A DNA stretch of 64,000 nt. Source: Deltaproteobacteria bacterium CG11_big_fil_rev_8_21_14_0_20_45_16. GTDB taxonomy: Bacteria > Bdellovibrionota > UBA2394. Where the stretch lies: positions 57,100-121,099 of the forward strand of contig PCXB01000041.1 of the NCBI GenBank assembly GCA_002787535.1, read 5' to 3'. The position numbers and the translations under genes were made by a program. The notes under the pieces were generated by a model that searched no databases, was not told the DNA's origin, and worked only from the letters and a program-made list of their open reading frames with translations. This document shows, one piece after another, positions 54,025 through 62,547 of this stretch (its first letter is position 1; each line of letters opens with the position of its first letter).

Positions 54025-54058
54025 GGGGGCTGAGCGAAAGTTCAGTCCCCTTTTTTTT
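54025..54058 (+). terminator. Strong intrinsic terminator after the PhaR-like gene
   Basis: GGGGGCTGAGC, a GAAA tetraloop and GTTCAGTCCCC form an 11-bp stem with two wobble pairs, followed by eight Ts. It lies 34 bases after the stop. It is the clearest terminator on the plus strand in this window. Confidence 0.93.
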
Positions 54059-54115
54059 GCAACGCAGCAAGGATCCTGATAAAAATTTGTGTTAGTATTT
54101 GTTAAGGGGGTATCA

Positions 54116-55084
54116 ATGAGGAGGGGATTTGCATTTTTCGGTTGCCTGTCATTTTCTGCGGGGCTTATAGCGCATGAAGTAAATTCATTAGATATCCCGC
54201 TTCCACACTCTTACGCGGCGCTTGGAGATAGCATGACGGAAGCTTTGCTATCTGACTACAGCGTCGAGACTGGTATTCCGAATGCTGAACTTGTTCGGAT
54301 GATGAAGTTTCTAGAGATCAGCGATCCGACTGAGAGACTGGTAAGCTTTCGATCGAATTATGCGGCGCTCGACAAGTCATGGGCCACTGGCGGTGACGAG
54401 GAAAACTTAGTTGTTTCACATTTCGAAAGGCTGAAAGCTTATGTTCCGAATATCGAAGCTTTCAATTTCTCAGTAACAGGAGCGGAATCGGTGGACCTTG
54501 CGCATCAAGTTGATGCGGTACTTAGTTATCAAGACGGTCAGAATTTTTTATTTGATTATATAACAATCATGATCGGCGCCAATGATATTGGCAGTGAGAC
54601 ATTAGACGGTATTACGGCCGCGCCCATTTTTGTGGGTAGAATTGAATCCGCCCTTCGACGTCTCTTGAATCAGAATCCTGAGCTTGAGGCGCTTATTGTT
54701 GGTGTTCCGGATATTCAATCGGTGTTTAGAGAGACGGAAGGTCTTGTGGTCAAGCGAGTGCTCGGAAATGATCTAAGCTGCGGATTTATTCGGCGAACCA
54801 TCTATGGAGATTTTGCTGTTTTCAAAGTTGAGGATGAAGAGCTTACTCGACAAGTTAGCGAAATTTTGTCTCAGTATCGGACCGGAACGATCGAGATGGT
54901 TGCTCGACTTCAAGAAGAATTTCCATCCTCTTATCTTAAAACCATTCAAAATTTGCGAAGTAAGCAGTTAACCAAAAAACTTGTCAGTGTGGATTGCTTT
55001 CATCCTTCTGAGTGGGGTCAGGCCGAATTGGCTGAAAAGACTTGGTTAGGCGGTTTTTGGCCCACTATGGGGATCGAATTTTAG
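54116..55084 (+). CDS. SGNH/GDSL-type hydrolase, secreted
   Basis: Predicted exported esterase or lipase-like enzyme, 322 residues from the preferred ATG. The track's GTG at 54089 lacks a ribosome-binding site, while AAGGGGG lies five bases before 54116. A signal peptide precedes the catalytic blocks ALGDSMTEAL (Ser39), MIGANDIGSE (block III Asn), and VDCFHPSEWG (D293, H296). The residues fit a full SGNH triad. The substrate is unknown; lipid, carbohydrate ester or peptidoglycan O-acetyl groups are options. Its end directly abuts the end of the RF-like gene on the other strand. Confidence 0.88.
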   Translation: MRRGFAFFGCLSFSAGLIAHEVNSLDIPLPHSYAALGDSMTEALLSDYSVETGIPNAELVRMMKFLEISDPTERLVSFRSNYAALDKSWATGGDEENLVVSHFERLKAYVPNIEAFNFSVTGAESVDLAHQVDAVLSYQDGQNFLFDYITIMIGANDIGSETLDGITAAPIFVGRIESALRRLLNQNPELEALIVGVPDIQSVFRETEGLVVKRVLGNDLSCGFIRRTIYGDFAVFKVEDEELTRQVSEILSQYRTGTIEMVARLQEEFPSSYLKTIQNLRSKQLTKKLVSVDCFHPSEWGQAELAEKTWLGGFWPTMGIEF

Positions 55085-55489
55085 TCATCCTGTTGTTTCG
55101 GGCTTTCGACGATTGGATTTTTTGTCGCTTTGACGATGCTTTTCTTGAAGCATCTTTTCTTTAGCGCGTTTTGATCGTTTGCGTTTTTGTCGCCGAATCT
55201 TTTCAATGGCCTGTTGTTTTTCGGAAGCCCGCTTGTTTTGAATTTGATCCATTTTGTCGCAGAGAATTTGTCGCGCCAAATAGCGATTGTCTTGCTGGGA
55301 TCTGGTTTTCTGGCATTTAACCTCGAGGCCACTGGGGTTGTGTTTGAGGTAAACGCAGGAACTAACTTTATTGACGTTTTGACCGCCCTTTCCTGAGCTG
55401 CGGATAAACTTTTCTTGAAGATCATGCTCGTAAAGTCCAAGTTGGGCCATTTGTTCTTCAAGTTTTTTCCATTTGTCAGGGCGAATCAT
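55085..55489 (-). CDS. RF-1-domain peptide chain release factor-like protein
   Basis: Small release-factor-like protein (134 residues) carrying the GGQ motif (IRSSGKGGQNVNKVSSCV) and a Lys/Arg-rich C-terminal tail (RQKRKRSKRAKEKMLQEKHRQS). It lacks the codon-recognition domain, so it resembles ribosome-rescue factors of the ArfB/mtRF-R type, which hydrolyse peptidyl-tRNA on stalled ribosomes. It is divergent from the zinc-finger histone gene, with only 17 bases between the starts. Met14 (near 55450) is an alternative start with more promoter room. Confidence 0.88.
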   Translation of the reverse strand: MIRPDKWKKLEEQMAQLGLYEHDLQEKFIRSSGKGGQNVNKVSSCVYLKHNPSGLEVKCQKTRSQQDNRYLARQILCDKMDQIQNKRASEKQQAIEKIRRQKRKRSKRAKEKMLQEKHRQSDKKSNRRKPETTG

Positions 55490-55506
55490 TGATCTATTAT
55501 GCAGCC

Positions 55507-56010
55507 ATGGCTGGTATTTGGAGAAGATGTAGTTCTTGTAAGTCCGAGATTTTGCAGGGGACGCCCTACTATGTTTGTTCCGTGTCGACGTGTCAGCAGA
55601 AGCGAACTAACTACGCTTTTTGCAGCGTCGAGTGCTGGGATCAGCATATCCCGGTTGAGCGGCATCGAGGCGATTCGGTTTCAGCCAATGAAAAAAGGGC
55701 ACCGATGGTGGATGAGTCTCAAGAGTCCGTTTCCACTGGTCCAAATCCGCCCGCTCAGAGGCGAACGATTGTGACAAGTGGGGGCGCGAATTCTGCACCG
55801 CCCCCCTCCAGCTCCAGCACGAGTGTTGATGGCGAGATTTTGGTAGTAGCTTCAAAAGTGAAAAAATACATATCGGATCGCTCGGGAATGAATACGAGTG
55901 CCAGCGCGTTTGAGGGTCTTACGGATCGAATCCGCTGGCTCTGCGATAAGGCGATCGAAAAGGCTCGTGAGGACGGTCGAAAAACCGTTATGGATCGAGA
56001 TATTCCCTGA
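55507..56010 (+). CDS. Zinc-finger protein with C-terminal histone fold
   Basis: A 167-residue protein of unusual layout. Residues 8-53 carry Cys at 8, 11, 24, 29, 39 and 43 and His at 47 and 53, a cysteine-rich, MYND/HIT-like arrangement able to bind two zinc ions. A Ser/Pro-rich linker follows. Residues 109-167 read like a histone fold: VVASKVKKYISDRSG, then FEGLTDRIRWLCDKAIEKA, then REDGRKTVMDRDIP. That closely follows the archaeal pattern ...AIKLARHAGRKTIKAEDI, including the R-K-T and terminal D-I. The histone fold would bind DNA, and the zinc part may add contacts. The ORF track starts at TTG 55489; the ATG at 55507 is preferred. Confidence 0.82.
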   Translation: MAGIWRRCSSCKSEILQGTPYYVCSVSTCQQKRTNYAFCSVECWDQHIPVERHRGDSVSANEKRAPMVDESQESVSTGPNPPAQRRTIVTSGGANSAPPPSSSSTSVDGEILVVASKVKKYISDRSGMNTSASAFEGLTDRIRWLCDKAIEKAREDGRKTVMDRDIP

Positions 56011-56067
56011 GTTGTGTCCCTTCGAATTTAGATTGAAGCCTAAGCCGGGCTTCGTTAAAGGTTTGAG

Positions 56068-56604
56068 ATGCGTTTTTTTAGTACGATCGCTTGTTTTTTG
56101 GTTTTTGATATATTTTCAGGTAGTCAAGTCAAAGCTTCCGAAACCTGGTCCTTTGGTGCAGAACTCGGAGGCTTTCATTTTCGAGATGAGGACTTCCTTT
56201 CAAATCTCGATGTGAGTTCCGGTGCGTACCTGGGATTCAAAATTAGTATGAAATTGAACGAAGACTTTTCACTATCTCTTAGGGCTGTGAGTCATGCGAG
56301 TACAGAGGAGCTTGGAAGTGTTCGTGAGTATATATTCAATAATTTTGTTGGCCTGATAGGCGAGTATCACTTTTGGGATCCATTTTATATAAGGCTTGGT
56401 CCAGGGATTGTGGCGGCCTACAACACGCTTAGAAATTCAGATCCCCGCTTTGGTTTTGGAAGCGATATCGGGTTGGGTTGGACTTTTTGGCAATCTACGG
56501 CGATTGCCATGGATTGGAATCTTTCTATTTTACCGCAGTGGTATCAAAGTGATGATGGCGGTATGGCGTATCTAGTAGCGACTGGCATTGGTTTTAACTT
56601 TTAA
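56068..56604 (+). CDS. Predicted outer-membrane beta-barrel protein
   Basis: A 178-residue exported protein. A signal peptide (MRFFSTIACFLVFDIFSGSQVKA) precedes eight or so amphipathic strands (SFGAELGGFHF, AYLGFKISMKL, FIRLGPGIVAAY-like patterns) and ends GIGFNF with a terminal Phe, as expected for BAM substrates. The size suggests an OmpX/PagL-type eight-stranded barrel, but the PagL catalytic His/Ser pair is not convincing (VSHAS only). AAAGG lies seven bases upstream of the ATG. It overlaps the track's extended dut frame, but not the preferred dut start. Confidence 0.68.
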   Translation: MRFFSTIACFLVFDIFSGSQVKASETWSFGAELGGFHFRDEDFLSNLDVSSGAYLGFKISMKLNEDFSLSLRAVSHASTEELGSVREYIFNNFVGLIGEYHFWDPFYIRLGPGIVAAYNTLRNSDPRFGFGSDIGLGWTFWQSTAIAMDWNLSILPQWYQSDDGGMAYLVATGIGFNF

Positions 56605-56626
56605 AAAAGGGCGAGGGAGTTATCTG

Positions 56627-57058
56627 ATGGAAATTAAATTTAAAAAACTCAATCAAGCTGCACAAATTCCAAGTTATCAATCCAAGGGTGCGTCAGGTTT
56701 TGATTTTCATAGTGTTGAAGATGTCATTTTGCACCCGGGACAAGTCCATTTGGTTTCCACAGGACTTAGCGTGGAAATGCCAGAAGGCTATGAGCTTCAG
56801 GTTCGCGCGCGTTCTGGTCTGGCTGCTAAGAAGGGCGTTTTTCTGGTCAATGGTATTGGAACGATTGATTCGGATTATCGAGGCGAAATCAAAATCATTC
56901 TTTCGACCTGCCAACGCTCGCCTGTGGAGCTCAAGGCGGGTGAGAGAGTTGCTCAAGGTGTCGTTATGAAAATTGAGCAGGCTGCCATCGCGGAATCTGC
57001 AGAATTATCCGAGACACTTCGTGGAGTGGGTGGTTTTGGAAGTACGGGTGTTGCTTAA
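56627..57058 (+). CDS. dut: dUTP diphosphatase
   Basis: Hydrolyses dUTP to dUMP, preventing uracil incorporation and providing dTMP precursor. It has 143 residues from the ATG at 56627, which has GAGGGAG seven bases upstream. The track's TTG at 56588 adds only non-conserved residues. All five trimeric dUTPase motifs are visible: ASGFDFHS, RARSGLAAKKGVFL, GTIDSDYRGEIKIIL, GERVAQGVV and RGVGGFGSTG. Converges with the PfkB kinase gene. Confidence 0.96.
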   Translation: MEIKFKKLNQAAQIPSYQSKGASGFDFHSVEDVILHPGQVHLVSTGLSVEMPEGYELQVRARSGLAAKKGVFLVNGIGTIDSDYRGEIKIILSTCQRSPVELKAGERVAQGVVMKIEQAAIAESAELSETLRGVGGFGSTGVA

Positions 57059-57073
57059 GATTCTACCTGGAAT

Positions 57074-58126
57074 TTACAATGCCATCAGAACCGAACCGCT
57101 AGATGCAGGGCCCTTGAGTGCGATCGCGAGTTCTTCCGCGAGGCTAACACCATTGAGGCGAGCACTCATTTGCTGAATGATCCGGGTTGCCGAGTAACAT
57201 CCAAGATAAGCTCGTTCCCTCAAACTCTTGTTCTTTGTAATTCCATACAAAACACCCGATGCAAAGAGGTCCCCCGCGCCAATCTTGTCGACAAGCTCAA
57301 CATCCCAGGTTGAAACATTTTCCTTAAGCTTGCCAAAGCCCTCACTCGCCAGTGCACCGCGTGGGCCTGTGCTAATGTAGCAATGATCACAAAGACTCGA
57401 CAGGCTTTCAAAGGCTTCCTGAACATTCTTTGTTTGAGCCGCCGACAAAGCTTCTGTTTCATTACAAAATAAATAATCTAAAGATTTAGATTTCAATAGC
57501 GCCATAAAATCGGCTCGATGGCGATCAACACAAAAAGCATCGCTAAAGCTCATAGCCACTTTCACATTATTTTCTCGAGCGATCTTCATTGCCACTTGGC
57601 AAGCCCTTCGAGCCGAGGGCGAATCCCACAAATAACCTTCGATATAAATTACGTTTGAGGACTTGATAAGTTCAGGATCAATGTCGGATTCAGCCAGCTC
57701 AATGGCAGCGCCCAAGGACGTCAGCATCGTTCTTTCGGCATCGGGAGTGATCAAAGCTAAGCATGATCCAGTTACGAGTTCTTTCTCCAGTCTTCCGTTA
57801 AAACTCACCCCGCATTTCTCGAGGTCTTGAACATAGGTTTTTCCATTTTCATCACTTCCGAGCTTTCCAATGAAAGCGGCTTTGCCACCAAAATTAGAAA
57901 AGCCTGCCAGAGTGTTGGCGGCCGAACCGCCCGAGCTAATGCTTATTGATTTATTAGCCTTTTCTTCTCGAAGAATGCTGAGGAGTTTGAGCTGATGCGT
58001 GGCTTCGACAAGTGTCATCGAGGCTTTTTTTACTTGAAATTCATCTAAAACGGCGTCCGTTACTTCAAGCTGAAAATCTAATAGTGCGTTACCTATGCCC
58101 ACTAAATCATACTTTTTCGATGACAT
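57074..58126 (-). CDS. PfkB-family kinase, probably adenosine kinase-like
   Basis: Ribokinase-fold sugar or nucleoside kinase, 350 residues. GIGNALLDFQLEV at the N-terminus, SISSGGSAANTLAGFSNFGGKAAFIGKLG with the substrate-binding GG motif, and VELVDKIGAGDLFASGVLYGI with the catalytic Asp (GAGD) are the two PfkB signatures. The architecture is close to bacterial adenosine/inosine kinases. The substrate, purine nucleoside or sugar, is not certain. It converges with dut. Confidence 0.9.
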   Translation of the reverse strand: MSSKKYDLVGIGNALLDFQLEVTDAVLDEFQVKKASMTLVEATHQLKLLSILREEKANKSISISSGGSAANTLAGFSNFGGKAAFIGKLGSDENGKTYVQDLEKCGVSFNGRLEKELVTGSCLALITPDAERTMLTSLGAAIELAESDIDPELIKSSNVIYIEGYLWDSPSARRACQVAMKIARENNVKVAMSFSDAFCVDRHRADFMALLKSKSLDYLFCNETEALSAAQTKNVQEAFESLSSLCDHCYISTGPRGALASEGFGKLKENVSTWDVELVDKIGAGDLFASGVLYGITKNKSLRERAYLGCYSATRIIQQMSARLNGVSLAEELAIALKGPASSGSVLMAL

Positions 58127-58228
58127 CTTAAATTCCCTTCTAAAGTACTTATTGAAGCCAAAGCATGGTGGAAAAGTAAAGACTCATTCCCTTTGCAAAT
58201 GAATTTGGCCTTCGTTTAGGCTTATGAA

Positions 58229-59725
58229 ATGCAAATTAGGGACCACAAAATAGGCAGTCTTAAGGGAATCTCCGATCGGTCGGTTCAAACTTTGATCATT
58301 GTAGGAGAGCTGAAACATTTTGAAAAATCTCGTTCGTATCTAAAGCTGTTACCGATCGCTCTTCAGGCTCGATTGCGAGAAGCACATGAGGTGCAAAAGG
58401 AGGAATGGAAAGCTGGCCACCAGCTTTGGCTTCCCAGTTTTAAGAAAGATCAGCCAAACATTTTGGTTCTGACGCTTGGGGAGGAATTGAGCTCCTATGC
58501 GTTTTTGACGATGGCTCGGAAAGCTTTGAAGCAGTCATTGGTCTGGAGCCATCAGTGTTTAGGCCTGGTGTTTCTGGATGCCAAGCATGAAGAAAATTTG
58601 GCGGACGCATTTGGTGCGGCCTCATCGGCACGGGTTTTTGAGATGCCTCTTTACGGTAAGCGTGAAAAGGATCGAAAGAAATTTGCACTTAAAGAAGTTC
58701 ATCTTTTTGCGAGCCGAGCGATACAAAAATCTTTTTCTTATGGAATGGAAACAGGAGAGGGATCGAATTTGGTTCGCTATCTAGGAACGCTTCCGGGTAA
58801 TCGATTGCAGCCGGGTGAATATGGACGACGGATTCGAGAATTTTGTAAGAAATACAAGTTAGGGCTAAAATTTTATTCTAAATCAGAATTGAAGAAAATG
58901 GGCGCGGGCGGCTTTATAGCAGTTGATCAGGGCGATCCTGATTCGTACGGTGGCGTATACGAGATCACTTATTCCCCTAAAAAATCTAAAAATAAATCAG
59001 CGGTTGCTTTAGTTGGGAAAGGTGTTTGCTTTGACACTGGTGGTTACGATGTAAAAACGGGAGGGCATATGCTATCAATGAAGGGTGATATGCAGGGTTC
59101 AGCAGTGGCTTTGTCGAGTTTGCTAACTGCATCCCGCCTCAAGCTCCCGTTAAAGTTGAAAGCTTTTTTGGCCGTAACTGAAAATCATATTTCTCCGAAG
59201 GCCTATCATGCCGATGATGTCATCACGACGATGAATGGTGTGACCATTGAGGTCGTGAATACGGATGCCGAAGGTCGAATGGTGTTGGCGGATGCTTTGT
59301 GTTTGGCGTCTCGTGCCAAACCGGATCTGATTGTGGATTTCGCGACCCTTACGGGAATGGCAGTCTATTCTATTGGCACCACCTATTCGGCAGGTTTTTC
59401 AATTCCCGAAAAATTGCATGACAAAATAAAATCGGCTGGGGATTCCAGTGGTGAGCGAATCTGGACTTTTCCAATTCATAAAGATTTTGCCAAAGGACTT
59501 GAGTCCGATGTGGCGGATATTTTGCAATGTAGTAAAGGACGCGGTTGCGATCATATTTATGCCGCTTATTTTTTGAGTCAGTTTGTCGAAAAGGGAATCG
59601 ATTGGGTCCATATCGATCTTTCAGCTGCCGAAAATAAAGGTGGTTTGGCGCATACGGATTCAGAGTTTACTGGCTTTGGCGTCCGCTGGACTTTGGAATT
59701 TTTGAAGCAGCGTTATCGACTTTGA
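58229..59725 (+). CDS. pepA: Leucyl aminopeptidase (M17)
   Basis: Zinc/manganese aminopeptidase removing N-terminal residues from peptides, 498 residues. The catalytic domain signatures are VGKGVCFDTGGYDVKTGGHM, MKGDMQGSA, ENHISPKAYHADDV and NTDAEGRMVLADALCL, plus DFATLTGMAVYSIG. The N-terminal domain is diverged, as usual. It probably forms the family hexamer. No strong ribosome-binding site is seen before the ATG. Confidence 0.95.
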   Translation: MQIRDHKIGSLKGISDRSVQTLIIVGELKHFEKSRSYLKLLPIALQARLREAHEVQKEEWKAGHQLWLPSFKKDQPNILVLTLGEELSSYAFLTMARKALKQSLVWSHQCLGLVFLDAKHEENLADAFGAASSARVFEMPLYGKREKDRKKFALKEVHLFASRAIQKSFSYGMETGEGSNLVRYLGTLPGNRLQPGEYGRRIREFCKKYKLGLKFYSKSELKKMGAGGFIAVDQGDPDSYGGVYEITYSPKKSKNKSAVALVGKGVCFDTGGYDVKTGGHMLSMKGDMQGSAVALSSLLTASRLKLPLKLKAFLAVTENHISPKAYHADDVITTMNGVTIEVVNTDAEGRMVLADALCLASRAKPDLIVDFATLTGMAVYSIGTTYSAGFSIPEKLHDKIKSAGDSSGERIWTFPIHKDFAKGLESDVADILQCSKGRGCDHIYAAYFLSQFVEKGIDWVHIDLSAAENKGGLAHTDSEFTGFGVRWTLEFLKQRYRL

Positions 59726-59738
59726 CGCACCATATGTT

Positions 59739-60911
59739 CTAGTTACCTTCAGCGATATGATTGAGATGGTAGAGGCCAACACCGCCAGCGATCATCACGG
59801 CCAAAAATTGATCGATGATGGAACTTACGACAATCTGAGTCGAATAGACTTTCATTCGGGCAGCCATAATGTGATGTAGACGAATGCGTTCTGTTTCAGA
59901 AAGGCCATCTCCCATATCCAAAATATTTGAAATCTCATTTGTTGTGTTTTGACGTTCTTGAAGCTCTAGGAGTCGGTTAATAATTTGGCGACGAATCTTG
60001 GCCATCTGCGATTCAAGCTTGGCGTTTGAATCAAAGCGGATCAATTGATGCCATCTTCGCTTCCAGGCGGGAGCTCTTTGTTGGGATCGCTCGTGAAGGC
60101 TCGAGATTTTTTCGAGCAAACTTTGAAGCTGAGGATCATCCTTAGAAATATTCTGGAGCTCTAAAGAATTCTCGATAGGAAAGCGGGTCACGGAATATTC
60201 GAGCAGACCTAGTAAGATATGGTCGTCCAACTCGGAGATATTTAAATCATCCGCGCGCCTCCTGCCCGTTTCTTCCAGTGACTTCCAAAAATCAGGAAGT
60301 TCCGTTTTGAGAGTCTCGGAGAATTGAATATCTCTAAGGGCAGGGAGTTTTTTAAAGAGAATGGTTTTTGATGCTTGAAGGCTCGGGTAGACGATCGAAC
60401 AAAGGCCAATAGCCAGGGCACAATGACGAGGATTGATGGCGTAATTTCCGACGGGCAGCCCTTGGGTTTGTAAAAAATTATAGAGAGCCCAAAAGCCAAC
60501 TATTCCTCCAGTTCCGACGACAGTATTGATAGCGGCCCGCGCCCAAAAGGCGGCGCGGCCCTTTAGGTTTCGAAGACCCGGGGCCTCTGCCAATGAGTTG
60601 TAATGTGACACAATCGTAAGACCCAAATCCAAGGGGGCCGTAATCAAAAGCGCAGGTGTTAGATAAGTCGGGCTTGCAACTAGCTGCGTTCGAATGACCT
60701 GAGCAGCATTAAGCCAAGCAAAACCAGACACAAGAGTCGAAGGTAGGGATTCGTTAAAGATGTTACGGCTTGGTCGAAAGACTTCAGTCCCTAGAGTCGA
60801 TAGGGACCCAAAAAGACTCGGGCAGTCCTCCTTAGCATAAGTTAGCTTGGAAGTGGGGGTCGCGAATGCGGCGACTATGAATAAAATAATTTGAAATACG
60901 ATCTGCTTCAT
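59739..60911 (-). CDS. Membrane protein, paralog of the next gene
   Basis: A 390-residue exported or membrane protein with an N-terminal signal sequence (MKQIVFQIILFIVAAFATPTSK). Four or five helices follow in the first half, then a long helical soluble section (about 220-330). A terminal helix (about 360-380) ends the chain. It shares a common architecture with the 461-residue protein encoded just upstream on the same strand: the SHYNSLAEAP/SHQISMGRVP region, the RAAFWARAAINT/RASYTKRALLNT region and the EISNILDMGDGLS/EISNALYLGEPFS region. No known family is recognised. Confidence 0.68.
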   Translation of the reverse strand: MKQIVFQIILFIVAAFATPTSKLTYAKEDCPSLFGSLSTLGTEVFRPSRNIFNESLPSTLVSGFAWLNAAQVIRTQLVASPTYLTPALLITAPLDLGLTIVSHYNSLAEAPGLRNLKGRAAFWARAAINTVVGTGGIVGFWALYNFLQTQGLPVGNYAINPRHCALAIGLCSIVYPSLQASKTILFKKLPALRDIQFSETLKTELPDFWKSLEETGRRRADDLNISELDDHILLGLLEYSVTRFPIENSLELQNISKDDPQLQSLLEKISSLHERSQQRAPAWKRRWHQLIRFDSNAKLESQMAKIRRQIINRLLELQERQNTTNEISNILDMGDGLSETERIRLHHIMAARMKVYSTQIVVSSIIDQFLAVMIAGGVGLYHLNHIAEGN

Positions 60912-61000
60912 CGTCCTATCGACCTTCTTTACGCGTACCTGCGAGGTTTCTGATTGTTTCCGATCGATGGTCGGAAAAATAAATTTTCTTTTAGCTACAG

Positions 61001-62386
61001 CTAATTATGAATGACTGCAACTGGAATATTTTCGGTAAAAAACCGAAGGACAACGGTTCCGAACAATCCAGTCCAGAGAAGGCGATCGTAAATAGAGAAG
61101 GCCGTTAACTGTTTGAATTTTGTATAGTTTCGGCTGACCATCAACTGATGAAACTCCATGCTTGATTCAACCGAGAAAGGTTCGCCAAGGTATAGAGCAT
61201 TTGAAATTTCTTCTCTAAACACGCCGGTTTCATAAAGACTTATGAGTTTTCTGATTAAGGCATTTCGATTGGAGCGAAGCTTAGCTTGTTGTTTGAGGAC
61301 TGCCTTTCGAGCTTTGGCATACTCCTCAGTTTCGGACACTAAGGTTGTGAGTTTTTCACGCATTAGTTGTAAGCGTCTGACCTGCGTCTCAACCTTGCTC
61401 ATTAATGCCCGAGCTCGCCAAAGATTGTACTTGGCCGAAAGAACTTCTCGGCCCTGCAGCTCAATAGGCAAATTTCCTGTGCGAATTGGATTGTCGGAAG
61501 CAATTCTCGCTTCAAAAGGAATTTCGGAAGTCATTACTTCAAATAGGTTCATCAAAAGGTGCTGGTAGCGCAAAGCTGCAGCATCGTTGGATTCCGCTGC
61601 TGAGTCGCCTAGCTCAGCCTTTTCAGCTTCTCTAATAATTGCGACAACTTGTTCCATGCCTAGGTTCGTAACTTTGTCTCGAGCCGCTTGTTCAAGCGCT
61701 TGAAGTTCGTCTCCGAGGCTTTCTCGCATTCGAGTATAAACCTGATGATCGCGCTCTTGAGGTTTTCGATCAAAGAGCCACATTTTCCAATAGGGGGCAA
61801 ACCGATAGGACCCGGCAAGAAACCCAACTGTTCCTGCGTACCAGCCCCAGTTCAGAACGCCATTATTGAGCCAAGCCGATATGGAACCTATGTCTGCTCC
61901 TCGATCAATCGCTCCCAACACCCACAATGGAGTTGCGATCGTCATAACCATTGCCGTATTGAGAAGCGCGCGTTTTGTATAACTAGCTCGAACATCAAAG
62001 AGTTTTCGAACGGCTTCGGGAACTCGTCCCATTGAAATTTGATGCGACATTACGGAAGCTCCGGTGTCGATGCTCGCGTTGGCAAAAAATGCACCATTAA
62101 AAGCAATAGACGAACCCGACGCCAAGCGAACGAGTTCGGAGAGAGCATGCCAACCTAGAGTCGCCTTTGTAATAGCACCCAAGGAAGATTCGGAATGTGA
62201 AAACAGACTTTGATCTGCGATGGCAATTTGACCAACAACGCTTGCGCAGCGATCGTTTGCAAAGTTTTTCGAGATCGGGGCGATGAAGAGCGCAAGAGAA
62301 ATCGTAAGAAAAGAAATGGATTTCAATAAATTATGAAAGGCCGACCAGCACCTTGGCTGTCGATGGCATCGCTCTAAAATTGCCAC
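61001..62386 (-). CDS. Membrane protein, paralog of the preceding gene
   Basis: Homolog of the downstream 390-residue protein, with the same order of segments: signal-like hydrophobic stretch (FLTISLALFIAPISKNFA), early Cys in NDRCASV, paired helices around residues 140-200, a long helical section (about 230-420) with basic coiled-coil character (RRLQLMREKLTTL), and a terminal helix. The track begins at TTG 62404. GTG at 62386 has AGGGG before it and gives 461 residues. Function unknown. Tandem duplication is likely. Confidence 0.65.
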   Translation of the reverse strand: MAILERCHRQPRCWSAFHNLLKSISFLTISLALFIAPISKNFANDRCASVVGQIAIADQSLFSHSESSLGAITKATLGWHALSELVRLASGSSIAFNGAFFANASIDTGASVMSHQISMGRVPEAVRKLFDVRASYTKRALLNTAMVMTIATPLWVLGAIDRGADIGSISAWLNNGVLNWGWYAGTVGFLAGSYRFAPYWKMWLFDRKPQERDHQVYTRMRESLGDELQALEQAARDKVTNLGMEQVVAIIREAEKAELGDSAAESNDAAALRYQHLLMNLFEVMTSEIPFEARIASDNPIRTGNLPIELQGREVLSAKYNLWRARALMSKVETQVRRLQLMREKLTTLVSETEEYAKARKAVLKQQAKLRSNRNALIRKLISLYETGVFREEISNALYLGEPFSVESSMEFHQLMVSRNYTKFKQLTAFSIYDRLLWTGLFGTVVLRFFTENIPVAVIHN

Positions 62387-62423
62387 AAGTATTCCCCTTT
62401 TCAAAAAACCCTAAAAAACAGAA

Positions 62424-62447
62424 CTCTTGGTCCCTTTTAACCAAGAG
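62424..62447. promoter_or_regulatory. Inverted repeat in divergent intergenic region
   Basis: CTCTTGGT and ACCAAGAG flank an 8-base loop. On the minus strand it is followed by TTCTGTTTTTT, so it could act as an attenuator in the leader of the membrane-protein gene or as a regulator site. Confidence 0.4.
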
Positions 62448-62547
62448 ATTCAGGCACATTAGCAAGTTTATTTAAAAACTCAATACTAAACGAAAGCCGC
62501 CTAAACTCTTTATGTTTCTCGGATTCATGAGTTAGGCTTAGAACTTC

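Noticed and set aside
55081-55461. 126-residue minus-strand ORF next to the release-factor-like gene.
   Set aside because: It is an alternate frame of the GGQ-containing ORF, which carries all conserved motifs.
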